Made by a program: the position numbers and the translations under genes. Positions 24,210-31,345 of a stretch of 41,134 bases of DNA are shown here, in pieces. The notes beneath the pieces were generated by a model that was given only the letters and a program-made list of their open reading frames with translations, did no database searches and was not told where the DNA came from. Origin of the DNA: Butyrivibrio sp. (lineage in GTDB: Bacteria; Bacillota_A; Clostridia; Lachnospirales; Lachnospiraceae); NCBI RefSeq assembly GCF_024699075.1, contig NZ_JAILQF010000227.1, positions 1 through 41,134 of the forward strand. Direction: 5' to 3'. Numbering within the stretch: the stretch's first letter is position 1; every line of letters starts with the position of its first letter.

Positions 24210-25598
24210 ATGCCTGCAAAGATTAAAACAGTATTCTTTTGTCAGAACTGTGGATATGAGTCATCCAAATGGATGGGACAGTGTCCTTCATGTCATGAAT
24301 GGAATACCATGGTTGAGGAAGTTGTAAAACCTGAACCTAAAAATAAAAGAGCTACACTTGGAAGTGGTACTTCAAATCATTTTGCTCAAGGGAATGAATC
24401 AGCTCCAAAAGCATTATCACAGATAGCTCTTGGTCAGGAAGACAGAAGTGATACACATATAGAAGAACTTAACAGAGTTTTAGGGGGAGGTCTTGTAAGA
24501 GGTTCGCTTACACTTGTAGGTGGTGATCCAGGTATTGGTAAATCTACCCTTCTTCTTCAGGTTGCAAGGAATATGTCTGATGATGGTCATAATATTCTGT
24601 ATATATCAGGAGAGGAATCGCTTAGACAGATCAAGTTAAGAGCTAATCGTATAGGCGACTTTACAGATAATCTTAAATTCTTATGTGAGACCAATCTGTC
24701 CAGCATAGAAGCTGTTATTACTAAAGAAAAACCTGAAATTGTGATAATAGACTCGATACAGACTATGTTCAACGAGGATGTTACATCTGCTCCTGGAAGT
24801 GTATCTCAGGTCAGAGAGACTACAGCTGTTCTTCTTAGAATTGCCAAAAGTATGAATATATCGATATTTATAGTAGGGCATGTAACCAAGGAAGGAACAG
24901 TAGCAGGACCAAGAGTTCTTGAACATATGGTTGATACAGTTCTGTATTTTGAAGGCGACAGACATGCATCCTATAGGATATTAAGAGGCGTCAAGAATAG
25001 ATTTGGATCTACTAATGAAATCGGCGTTTTTGAAATGCGTGAAGACGGACTTGCAGAAGTTCAGAATCCATCAGAGTTTATGCTTGACGGAAGACCGGAA
25101 GATGCAAGCGGAAGTATAGTAACCTGTTCTGTTGAAGGTACAAGACCAATTCTTCTTGAAGTACAGGCTCTTGTATGCCGAACGAGCTTTGGATTTCCAA
25201 GAAGACAGGCCAATGGAACTGACTATAACAGGGTGAACCTGTTAATGGCTGTACTTGAAAAAAGAGTTGGTCTTCAGATGGCTGACTGTGATGCTTATGT
25301 TAATCTTGCAGGCGGAATGAAGCTTCAGGAACCGGCTCTGGATCTTGGCATATGTCTTGCTGTTATATCAAGCTTTAAGAATAAGCCTATAGATTCTTCT
25401 GTAGTTGCTTTTGGAGAAGTTGGTCTTTCTGGAGAAGTCAGAAGTGTAAGTATGACAGAGCAGAGAGTTATGGAAGCCAAGAAACTTGGTTTTAAGACGA
25501 TAATACTTCCGAAGGCTTATGAGAATAAACTTAAAGATGTAAAAGGTCTTGAGATTATAGGAGTACGATCAGTACAGGATGCAATGAAGATATTTTGA
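24210..25598 (+). CDS. radA: DNA repair protein RadA
   Basis: 462 residues. N-terminal zinc finger CQNCGYESSKWMGQCPSC (Cys11, 14, 25, 28), RecA-like domain with Walker A GDPGIGKST (105-113), the RadA-specific KNRFGSTNEIG motif, and a C-terminal Lon-protease-like domain (LNPSEFMLDG-like start, here VQNPSEFMLDG, and GEVGLSGEVRSV). RadA promotes branch migration in recombination. The frame extends back to 24063, but that part covers the terminator; ATG 24210 has GGGGGAG seven bases before it and starts MPAKIKTVFFCQNCG as in the family. Only about 24 bases separate the terminator and the start, so the promoter is not obvious. Confidence 0.95.
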   Translation: MPAKIKTVFFCQNCGYESSKWMGQCPSCHEWNTMVEEVVKPEPKNKRATLGSGTSNHFAQGNESAPKALSQIALGQEDRSDTHIEELNRVLGGGLVRGSLTLVGGDPGIGKSTLLLQVARNMSDDGHNILYISGEESLRQIKLRANRIGDFTDNLKFLCETNLSSIEAVITKEKPEIVIIDSIQTMFNEDVTSAPGSVSQVRETTAVLLRIAKSMNISIFIVGHVTKEGTVAGPRVLEHMVDTVLYFEGDRHASYRILRGVKNRFGSTNEIGVFEMREDGLAEVQNPSEFMLDGRPEDASGSIVTCSVEGTRPILLEVQALVCRTSFGFPRRQANGTDYNRVNLLMAVLEKRVGLQMADCDAYVNLAGGMKLQEPALDLGICLAVISSFKNKPIDSSVVAFGEVGLSGEVRSVSMTEQRVMEAKKLGFKTIILPKAYENKLKDVKGLEIIGVRSVQDAMKIF

Positions 25599-25667
25599 TA
25601 GTCCGAAACGGTAAAAAGAAGTATCAGATACGCAATTACGATTCTTGTAAAAAACTGCAAAAAACGC

Positions 25668-25696
25668 TTGCATACTGTAATATGCTTTGATATAAT
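25668..25696 (+). promoter_or_regulatory. Promoter of the tRNA-Trp gene
   Basis: TTGCAT (25668-25673), 17-base spacer, perfect TATAAT (25691-25696). The start would fall near 25703, about 28 bases before the mature tRNA. Confidence 0.7.
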
Positions 25697-25730
25697 TTAT
25701 TTCGTTGACGGCGACAGGCCGACGAAATAA
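25697..25730. other. Inverted repeat abutting the tRNA-Trp 5' end
   Basis: TTATTTCGT (25697-25705) and ACGAAATAA (25722-25730) are perfect complements, with an inner CGGC/GCCG stem. The right arm ends exactly one base before tRNA position 1. The left arm overlaps the predicted transcription start. Confidence 0.55.
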
Positions 25731-25802
25731 AGGGGAATCATACAATGGCTAGTATCACGGTCTCCAAAACCGTTCATGGGAGTTCGAATCTCTCTTCCCC
25801 TG
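25731..25802 (+). tRNA. tRNA-Trp (anticodon CCA)
   Basis: It folds fully by eye: 7-bp acceptor stem AGGGGAA/TTCCCCT, a 4-bp D stem ATAC/GTAT with GG in the loop, a 5-bp anticodon stem ACGGT/ACCGT with loop CTCCAAA (anticodon CCA at 34-36), a 4-base variable region, and a T arm GGGAG-TTCGAAT-CTCTC with one G-T pair. The discriminator base is G, as expected for tRNA-Trp. Length 72 nt; CCA is not encoded. A consensus promoter precedes it and a terminator follows. Confidence 0.95.
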
Positions 25803-25820
25803 TTTCATAAGAAACAGGAC

Positions 25821-25846
25821 AGCATCGGATATTCCGGTGCTTTTTT
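25821..25846 (+). terminator. Intrinsic terminator of tRNA-Trp
   Basis: AGCATCGG (25821-25828) pairs with CCGGTGCT (25834-25841), one G-T pair, then TTTTTT. A second hairpin, CCTGTTTC/GAAACAGG (25799-25818), overlaps the tRNA 3' end and may guide trailer processing. Confidence 0.85.
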
Positions 25847-25873
25847 ATTTGTTTTTTTGTGATCCACATATAT

Positions 25874-25927
25874 AAAATAGCCTTCATTACTGCAGATATA
25901 CTGATCTGTAATAATGAAGGCTGTTTT
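25874..25927 (-). terminator. Long hairpin, probable terminator of the minus-strand LacI gene
   Basis: A 16-bp outer stem (25874-25889 with 25912-25927, one G-T pair) plus a 7-bp inner stem (25891-25897 with 25904-25910) and loop ATACTG. Read on the minus strand it ends in a T/A-rich tract (ATTTTATA). It lies beyond the tandem repeats that follow the gene. Confidence 0.6.
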
Positions 25928-25930
25928 ATT

Positions 25931-26085
25931 GTGAAAAGAAATTATATTATTTGCTTGTACTGTTTACTATGAAAAGAATTTTATTATCCGCTTGTACTGT
26001 TTACTATGAAAAGTGATTATCTTATTATCTGAGTCTACTTTGTTATGAAAAAATAATTATCTTATCTGCTTATGCTGCTGGTATT
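25931..26085. repeat. Four imperfect tandem repeats of about 38 bp
   Basis: GAAAAG (GAAAAA in the last copy) recurs at 25933, 25971, 26008 and 26047, so the steps are 38, 37 and 39 bases. Copies one and two share a 24-base exact match (25953-25976 and 25990-26013); copies three and four are more diverged. The fourth copy runs into the 3' end of the LacI-type gene, whose stop codon is at 26057-26059. Confidence 0.7.
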
Positions 26086-27145
26086 GCGAATATAATTCAG
26101 GGTTTAAATTACTTACTGAGTCCTTCTCAACAATATGGCGCTTAGCAAGTCTTGGTTTTGCTATAGCTGTAGATGATCTTACAGAAAGAGATGGCCTAAG
26201 CAGGTTCTTGGAAAGAGATATATGTTCTGTCATAGCTCTTAAAATATAAAAACCGCATTTACCGATTTCCAGCCTGTCCTGCTTAACAGTAGTAAGAGGT
26301 GGGTTAAGATGTTCTGCTATTGGAAGATCATCAAAACCTATAACACTTATATCTTCAGGTACTTTATATCCCTGCCTTGTACACTCTTCAATAACACCTG
26401 TAGCAATAAGATCATTACCACAAAGGATAGCTGTTGCTCCAAGGTCAAGGAAGGTAGGTACATGATAGTGAGCGGCATCGGCTACGAAGTATCCATATAC
26501 AGCAAGATTAGGATCAACAGGAAGTCTGTGGCTTGTCATGCTGTCAAGATAGGCTATCATTCTAAGATCTGAAACCATTGATCCTCTTGAACCATCCAAA
26601 AAAGCTATCTTTTCGTGCCCAAGCTTTGTAAGGTGTTCTATTGCAAGAGCTATTCCTTCTTCTGAATCTGTTCCTATATAACCTACATTAGGATTCTTCT
26701 CAATAAAGTTATCAAGAAGAACAGTGGAAAAGGCTGTTGTTTTAAGCTGCTCCATCCATGGATCTTCTAAAGAAAATCCAAGAAGGAATGCTCCTGAAAA
26801 TCCATTACCGAGCATATATGTGTCATATTTTTCATTAACCTGGAATTCGTGACTTACAGGTTGTATGAAAACTTCACATTGCTCTTTGTAAGCAGCCTGT
26901 CTGAATCCAAGTACAATGTCATAACCAAATTGGCTTGTGGATTCATAATCCATATTTTCGACGAAAACACAAAGTCTTTTCTGACTCTTTCGCTGAGTTT
27001 TGCGTCCGGTATAGCCCATTTCAACAGCAGTTTCCAAAACCTCCTGTCTTAGGGCGGCACTTATGTCTTTGGCACCGTTCAAACCTTTTGAAACAGTACT
27101 GACTGAAATGCCAAGTTTATTGGCGATATCTTTTATGGTAGCCAT
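26057..27145 (-). CDS. LacI family regulator, probable maltose operon repressor (MalR-like)
   Basis: 362 residues. N-terminal helix-turn-helix and hinge ATIKDIANKLGISVSTVSKG, then a periplasmic-binding-like sugar domain with YIGTDSEEGIALAIEHLTKL, ILCGNDLIATGVIEE, and ISVIGFDDLPIAEHLNPPLT. The start at 27145 is set by the family's ATIKDIA opening and GAAAGGA on the minus strand a few bases before it; an upstream ATG at 27256 would add 37 unrelated residues. It is divergent from malEFG and the amylase, so control of that operon by a maltose-type sugar is the natural inference. AAACGCTNT motifs in the shared gap are candidate operators. The last residues (YQQHKQIR) are encoded by the tandem-repeat DNA. 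Confidence 0.87.
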   Translation of the reverse strand: MATIKDIANKLGISVSTVSKGLNGAKDISAALRQEVLETAVEMGYTGRKTQRKSQKRLCVFVENMDYESTSQFGYDIVLGFRQAAYKEQCEVFIQPVSHEFQVNEKYDTYMLGNGFSGAFLLGFSLEDPWMEQLKTTAFSTVLLDNFIEKNPNVGYIGTDSEEGIALAIEHLTKLGHEKIAFLDGSRGSMVSDLRMIAYLDSMTSHRLPVDPNLAVYGYFVADAAHYHVPTFLDLGATAILCGNDLIATGVIEECTRQGYKVPEDISVIGFDDLPIAEHLNPPLTTVKQDRLEIGKCGFYILRAMTEHISLSKNLLRPSLSVRSSTAIAKPRLAKRHIVEKDSVSNLNPELYSQYQQHKQIR

Positions 27146-27158
27146 GTCGTCCTTTCGT

Positions 27159-27340
27159 ATAGCGTTTGTTCGTACTATTTTCGTATAATACCATTCTTTG
27201 ATGATAATGAGAAGTATAATACGAAAACGCTCTAAAAATCCATTGCATTTCTTCAATTATTATAATGTTACAAAAGAGCAAAAACAAGATAAAGCGAAAA
27301 AAAACGAAAATTTTTTGAAAGATATGCAATAAAACGCTAT
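27159..27340. promoter_or_regulatory. Three copies of AAACGCTNT, candidate LacI-type operators
   Basis: The motif occurs at 27159-27167 (minus), 27225-27233 (plus) and 27332-27340 (plus). The middle copy sits in GAAAACGCT, which resembles LacI/CcpA-type sites. All lie in the 391-base gap between the regulator and malE. The rest of this gap is AT-rich; a weak minus-strand promoter (TATAAT at 27264-27259) may serve the regulator. Confidence 0.45.
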
Positions 27341-27388
27341 TCAAGGATTGTGTAAAATGACGAATAAATAATTATATGAGCGGAATTA

Positions 27389-27451
27389 TTGACAATTGTG
27401 CATAAAGTGTGATAAAACAGAATTGTCAAACGAAAGTTTCGGAAATTTTCG
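27389..27451 (+). promoter_or_regulatory. malE promoter with flanking inverted repeats
   Basis: TTGACA (27389-27394), 16-base spacer, GATAAA (27411-27416). A perfect 9-bp inverted repeat, TTGACAATT (27389-27397) and AATTGTCAA (27421-27429), brackets the promoter from the -35 to about +1. Just downstream lie the palindromes CGAAAGTTTCG (27431-27441) and CGGAAATTTTCG (27440-27451). These are good candidate binding sites for a repressor or activator. Confidence 0.55.
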
Positions 27452-27536
27452 ATTTTCTTAGTTTTTGGGTATTATGATTTGGGATTTGGAGTGCATATGG
27501 CACTTTAAATAAAAAGTCTAAAAAGGAGAGGAAAAC

Positions 27537-28886
27537 ATGAAAAAGAAAGTTTTAACCGTTTTAATGACACAGGCTCTTGTAGCTTCTATGCTCGCTGGAT
27601 GTGGTTCTTCATCAGACAACACAGCAGATCAGACACAGGCAACAGATTCTACAGAACAGACAGAAACAACAGACACAGCAGAACAGGCTGCTACAACAGA
27701 GGCAGCTGCAGAAGAGACACCTGCAATCGATTATGGTTCAGGTGAGATCACAATCTGGGTTGCTGAGAATGTTGTAGATCTTACACAGCAGCTTGTAGAT
27801 GATTTTATTGCTTCTAATGATGCATATTCAGGATATGCAGGAAATATCACAGTAGAAGCTGTTGGTGAAGGTGATGCTGCTTCTAACATGATCACTGATG
27901 TATCCGGCGGTGCTGATATTTATGGTTTTGCACAGGATCAGCTTACACGTCTTGTAGCTGCAGGTGCTCTTCAGCCACTTAATGACAACATGTCAGAGTG
28001 GGTTAAATCAAGCAATGATGAAGGAGCTATCGGAGCTGCAACATCAGGCGATGCTCTTTATGCATTCCCTATGACATCTGATAATGGATATTTCCTTTAC
28101 TATGATAGTTCAGTAGTAACAGATCCTACATCTCTTGAGCAGATCATCGCTGATTGCGAAGCTGCAGGCAAGGGCTTCTATGCAGATCTTGATTCAGCAT
28201 GGTACAATGCAGCATTCTTCTTCGGAGCAGGATGCACATGTTCTTTCGAAACAGACGCAGATGGTAACTTCACAAGTGTTACAGCAGACTATGCTTCTGA
28301 TGCTGGTCTTGTAGCTATCAAAGAGATGGCAGAAGTTGCTTCTTCTTCAGCATTTGTTGATGGATCATCAGCAGGTGAAGCTACAAACGTAGGTGCTATC
28401 ATCGATGGTACATGGGATAGCGCAGCACTTGAAGAAATGCTTGGTGACAACTATGCATGTGCAGCACTTCCTTCATTCGAAGGTTCTGATGGACAGACAT
28501 ATCACCTTAGCGGATTCTCAGGCAACAAGCTTCTTGGTGTTAAGCCTCAGACAGAAGGCGGCAAGCTTGCTATGTGCTATGAGATAGCTAAGATGCTTAC
28601 AGATACAGATGCTCAGCTTGAAAGATTCAATGCTCAGGGTTGGGGTCCTTCAAACCTTACAGCACAGGCTGATAGCGCAGTTCAGGCTAACGTAGCTCTT
28701 GCAGCTCTTCAGGAGCAGATGCCTTACATGATTCCTCAGGGTCAGTATCCTGGAGAATGGTGGGATCTTGCAGGCGCTCTTGGTGCAGACGTTGAGAACG
28801 GAACTCTTACAGTAGATTCTGCAGATGAAGACTTCATGAAAGAGCTCAGCACACATGATGACACATGCGCAACACTTGTTCAGTAA
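27537..28886 (+). CDS. malE: Maltose/maltodextrin-type ABC transporter binding lipoprotein
   Basis: 449 residues. Signal peptide with lipobox LAGC (Cys22), then a polar Thr/Glu/Ala linker (about 25-65) and a family 1 binding-protein fold (EITIWVAENVVDLTQQLVDD, then GADIYGFAQDQLTRLVAAGA and DALYAFPMTSDNGYFLYYD). The next genes are two MalF/MalG-type permeases and an amylase, so a maltose or maltodextrin ligand is likely. AGGAG precedes the ATG. A strong terminator lies between this gene and malF, which would keep binding protein in excess over permease. Confidence 0.88.
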   Translation: MKKKVLTVLMTQALVASMLAGCGSSSDNTADQTQATDSTEQTETTDTAEQAATTEAAAEETPAIDYGSGEITIWVAENVVDLTQQLVDDFIASNDAYSGYAGNITVEAVGEGDAASNMITDVSGGADIYGFAQDQLTRLVAAGALQPLNDNMSEWVKSSNDEGAIGAATSGDALYAFPMTSDNGYFLYYDSSVVTDPTSLEQIIADCEAAGKGFYADLDSAWYNAAFFFGAGCTCSFETDADGNFTSVTADYASDAGLVAIKEMAEVASSSAFVDGSSAGEATNVGAIIDGTWDSAALEEMLGDNYACAALPSFEGSDGQTYHLSGFSGNKLLGVKPQTEGGKLAMCYEIAKMLTDTDAQLERFNAQGWGPSNLTAQADSAVQANVALAALQEQMPYMIPQGQYPGEWWDLAGALGADVENGTLTVDSADEDFMKELSTHDDTCATLVQ

Positions 28887-28922
28887 TTAACTGAATTTGT
28901 TATAAATAGCAGATTGAATATT

Positions 28923-28954
28923 CAGGGGAGAGGTCTTTCCTCTCCCCTGTTTTT
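28923..28954 (+). terminator. Intra-operon terminator between malE and malF
   Basis: CAGGGGAGAGG (28923-28933) pairs perfectly with CCTCTCCCCTG (28939-28949), loop TCTTT, then TTTTT. malF starts only 15 bases after it. Confidence 0.9.
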
Positions 28955-28968
28955 GCGGGAGTGCTTCT

Positions 28969-30348
28969 ATGGAAAAGAACAAAAACAATGCGTTAGGACT
29001 AATTGCAGGTAATATCAAAAATATTGGTGTTACTTTTAAAGAGGGGGATTGGAAGACAAAAGTTTCTTTTCTTATAATGGGCTTTGGACCTCTTATGAGA
29101 AAGTCTTTTGCGAGAGGATTCGCTTATCTTCTAATTGAGGTGGCATTTATCGTCTATATGGCAACCTCAGGAATTTCAAACCTTTCAAAATTATCAACAC
29201 TTGGTACAGAAGAAACACATATGGATCCGAATACTTTCCTTACAACATATGGAGATAATTCGTTCCTTATACTTCTTTACGGAGTTTTGACAGCAGTACT
29301 TTGTGTTCTGTTTATTACTTTCTGGAGAATGAATATCCAGGAAAATCAGAATGAGGAGAAGATTCTTCGAAATGGTGGAAGTCTTCCTTCAACAGCTCAG
29401 GATTTTAAATCTTTATTAGATCAGAAATTTCATGCAACACTTCTTGCATTGCCGGTACTTGGTGTTCTTATATTTATGGTTGTACCGATCATATTCATGA
29501 TATGCGTTGCATTTACTAATTACGATGCTACTCATCAGGCTCCAAGTAAACTCTTTACATGGGTAGGACTTGAAAACTTCAAGCAGCTCCTCCAGTTTGG
29601 CGGTAATGGCATGGGTTCAACCTTTGCTACGATCCTTATCTGGACACTTGTTTGGGCTTTCTTTGCAACATTCTCAACATATTTTGGAGGAATTGCACTT
29701 GCACTTCTTATTAACAAAAAAGGTGTCAAGTTCAAGAAACTCTGGCGTACTATTTTCGTAATGACTATAGCTATTCCTCAGTTTATTTCTCTTTTGTATG
29801 TATCCAAGATGTTTGCAGCTGATGGACTTATCAATACTTATTTTATTAAATGGGGAATCTTTGAACGTTCCTACAATTTCTGGGCACATCCAATGACAGC
29901 AAGGGTACTTATCATTTTGATAAACCTTTGGATTGGTATACCTTATGTAATGCTTATGGCTACAGGACTTCTTATGAATATTCCTGCTGACCTTTATGAA
30001 AGTGCCAGAATTGATGGAGCAAGCCCATGGCAGATGTTCCGTAAGATCACAATGCCATACATGCTTTTCGTTACAGGACCTTATCTTCTTACATCATTTA
30101 CAGGAAACTTAAATAACTTCAATGTTATTTATCTTCTCTCAGGAGGCGGACCTACATCCATGCAGCTGTATGGAGGATCCGGATATACAGATCTTCTTGT
30201 AACATGGCTGTATAAGCTTATCCTTAATAGTACGAACTATAAACTGGCAGCCTGTGTAGGTATTCTTACTTTCATTGTTGTAGCGGTTACATCACTTATC
30301 GCATATAGCAAACTGCCTTCGATTAAAGATGAGGAGGGATTCCAGTAA
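28969..30348 (+). CDS. malF: Maltose-type ABC transporter permease MalF
   Basis: 459 residues. Several N-terminal membrane segments (YLLIEVAFIVYMATSGI, LLYGVLTAVLCVLFITF) precede the binding-protein-dependent permease domain, which has the EAA-like loop ESARIDGASPWQMFRKITMP. The length and the extra N-terminal helices fit MalF. GGGAG lies before the ATG. The stop codon overlaps the malG start by one base (TAATG), so they are translationally coupled. It would form the channel with MalG. Confidence 0.9.
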   Translation: MEKNKNNALGLIAGNIKNIGVTFKEGDWKTKVSFLIMGFGPLMRKSFARGFAYLLIEVAFIVYMATSGISNLSKLSTLGTEETHMDPNTFLTTYGDNSFLILLYGVLTAVLCVLFITFWRMNIQENQNEEKILRNGGSLPSTAQDFKSLLDQKFHATLLALPVLGVLIFMVVPIIFMICVAFTNYDATHQAPSKLFTWVGLENFKQLLQFGGNGMGSTFATILIWTLVWAFFATFSTYFGGIALALLINKKGVKFKKLWRTIFVMTIAIPQFISLLYVSKMFAADGLINTYFIKWGIFERSYNFWAHPMTARVLIILINLWIGIPYVMLMATGLLMNIPADLYESARIDGASPWQMFRKITMPYMLFVTGPYLLTSFTGNLNNFNVIYLLSGGGPTSMQLYGGSGYTDLLVTWLYKLILNSTNYKLAACVGILTFIVVAVTSLIAYSKLPSIKDEEGFQ

Positions 30349-31217
30349 TGGCTGAGCAGAAATTACACAAAAAACACAGCGCTTTAGGTAATGCCTTGGC
30401 GTATATACTTTTAATAATACTTAGTTTTATATGGCTTTTTCCATTTTTATGTATAGTATTACAGAGCTTCAGAGCACCCACTGAGGGCGGCGGCGGAATG
30501 GTAGCATATCTTGTTCCAAAGCAGTTCTCACTTGACAGCTATAAATGGCTGTTCTCATCTGACTCTAACTTTATAAGATGGTTTATAAATACATTTATAA
30601 TCGCATTCTTTATAGCACTTGGTCAGACATGCTTTGTACTTATGGTAAGCTATGCACTTTCACGTACAAGATTTGCAGGAAGAACTCTTCTTATGAAGTT
30701 CTGGCTCGTACTTGGAATGTTCCCTGGATTTTTATCAATGATATGCTTGTATTTCCTTTTGAAGAATATCGGACTTACACAGGCAGGTGCAATACCAGGA
30801 CTTATCCTTGTCGGAGTAGCAAGTTCAGGTATGGGATATTATGTATGTAAAGGTTTCTTTGATACCATTCCAAAGACACTTGATGAGGCCGCCAGAATTG
30901 ATGGAGCATCACGTGCAAGAATATTCTTCACAATGCTTCTTCCTCTTTCCAAGCCTATCATAATATATCAGGCACTTGTTGCATTCATGGCACCATGGTG
31001 TGACTATATCTTTGCATCATATATCGCTTTTGGTTACAGCAAGAGCTACAACGTAGCAGTAGGTCTTTATGACTGGGTTAACACCAATGACTATCAGGGA
31101 TATTTCACAAGATTCTGTGCCGGTGGTGTACTTATTGCAGTTCCGATAACAGCACTTTTCATGTCACTTCAGAAGTACTATGTAGAAGGTGTTACAGGTG
31201 GAGCAGTAAAGGGATAA
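30348..31217 (+). CDS. malG: Maltose-type ABC transporter permease MalG
   Basis: 289 residues with six predicted membrane helices, beginning ALAYILLIILSFIWLFPFLC. The EAA loop EAARIDGASRARIFFTMLLP that contacts the ATPase is intact. It starts within the malF stop codon and ends before a strong terminator. No ATPase gene follows; Firmicutes often use a shared MsmX-type ATPase encoded elsewhere, which I infer here. Confidence 0.92.
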   Translation: MAEQKLHKKHSALGNALAYILLIILSFIWLFPFLCIVLQSFRAPTEGGGGMVAYLVPKQFSLDSYKWLFSSDSNFIRWFINTFIIAFFIALGQTCFVLMVSYALSRTRFAGRTLLMKFWLVLGMFPGFLSMICLYFLLKNIGLTQAGAIPGLILVGVASSGMGYYVCKGFFDTIPKTLDEAARIDGASRARIFFTMLLPLSKPIIIYQALVAFMAPWCDYIFASYIAFGYSKSYNVAVGLYDWVNTNDYQGYFTRFCAGGVLIAVPITALFMSLQKYYVEGVTGGAVKG

Positions 31218-31281
31218 TATCCATAGCTTCGTAATCCCGCATTTAACTTTGCATAAATAAATATTTATAACAGCTTTCCAG

Positions 31282-31317
31282 AAAGGCAGAGGCAGAATTG
31301 TCTGTCTCTGCCTTTTT
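31282..31317 (+). terminator. Intrinsic terminator after malG
   Basis: A 15-bp stem (31282-31296 with 31301-31315, one G-T pair), loop ATTG, then TTTTT. It ends 29 bases before the amylase gene, so amylase expression needs read-through or its own weak promoter. Confidence 0.9.
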
Positions 31318-31345
31318 ACAGATTAGATTGTTCATGAGGCTTAAT

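Noticed and set aside
25931..26085. CRISPR array
   Set aside because: The repeats are contiguous and imperfect with no unique spacers between them, and no cas genes are nearby.
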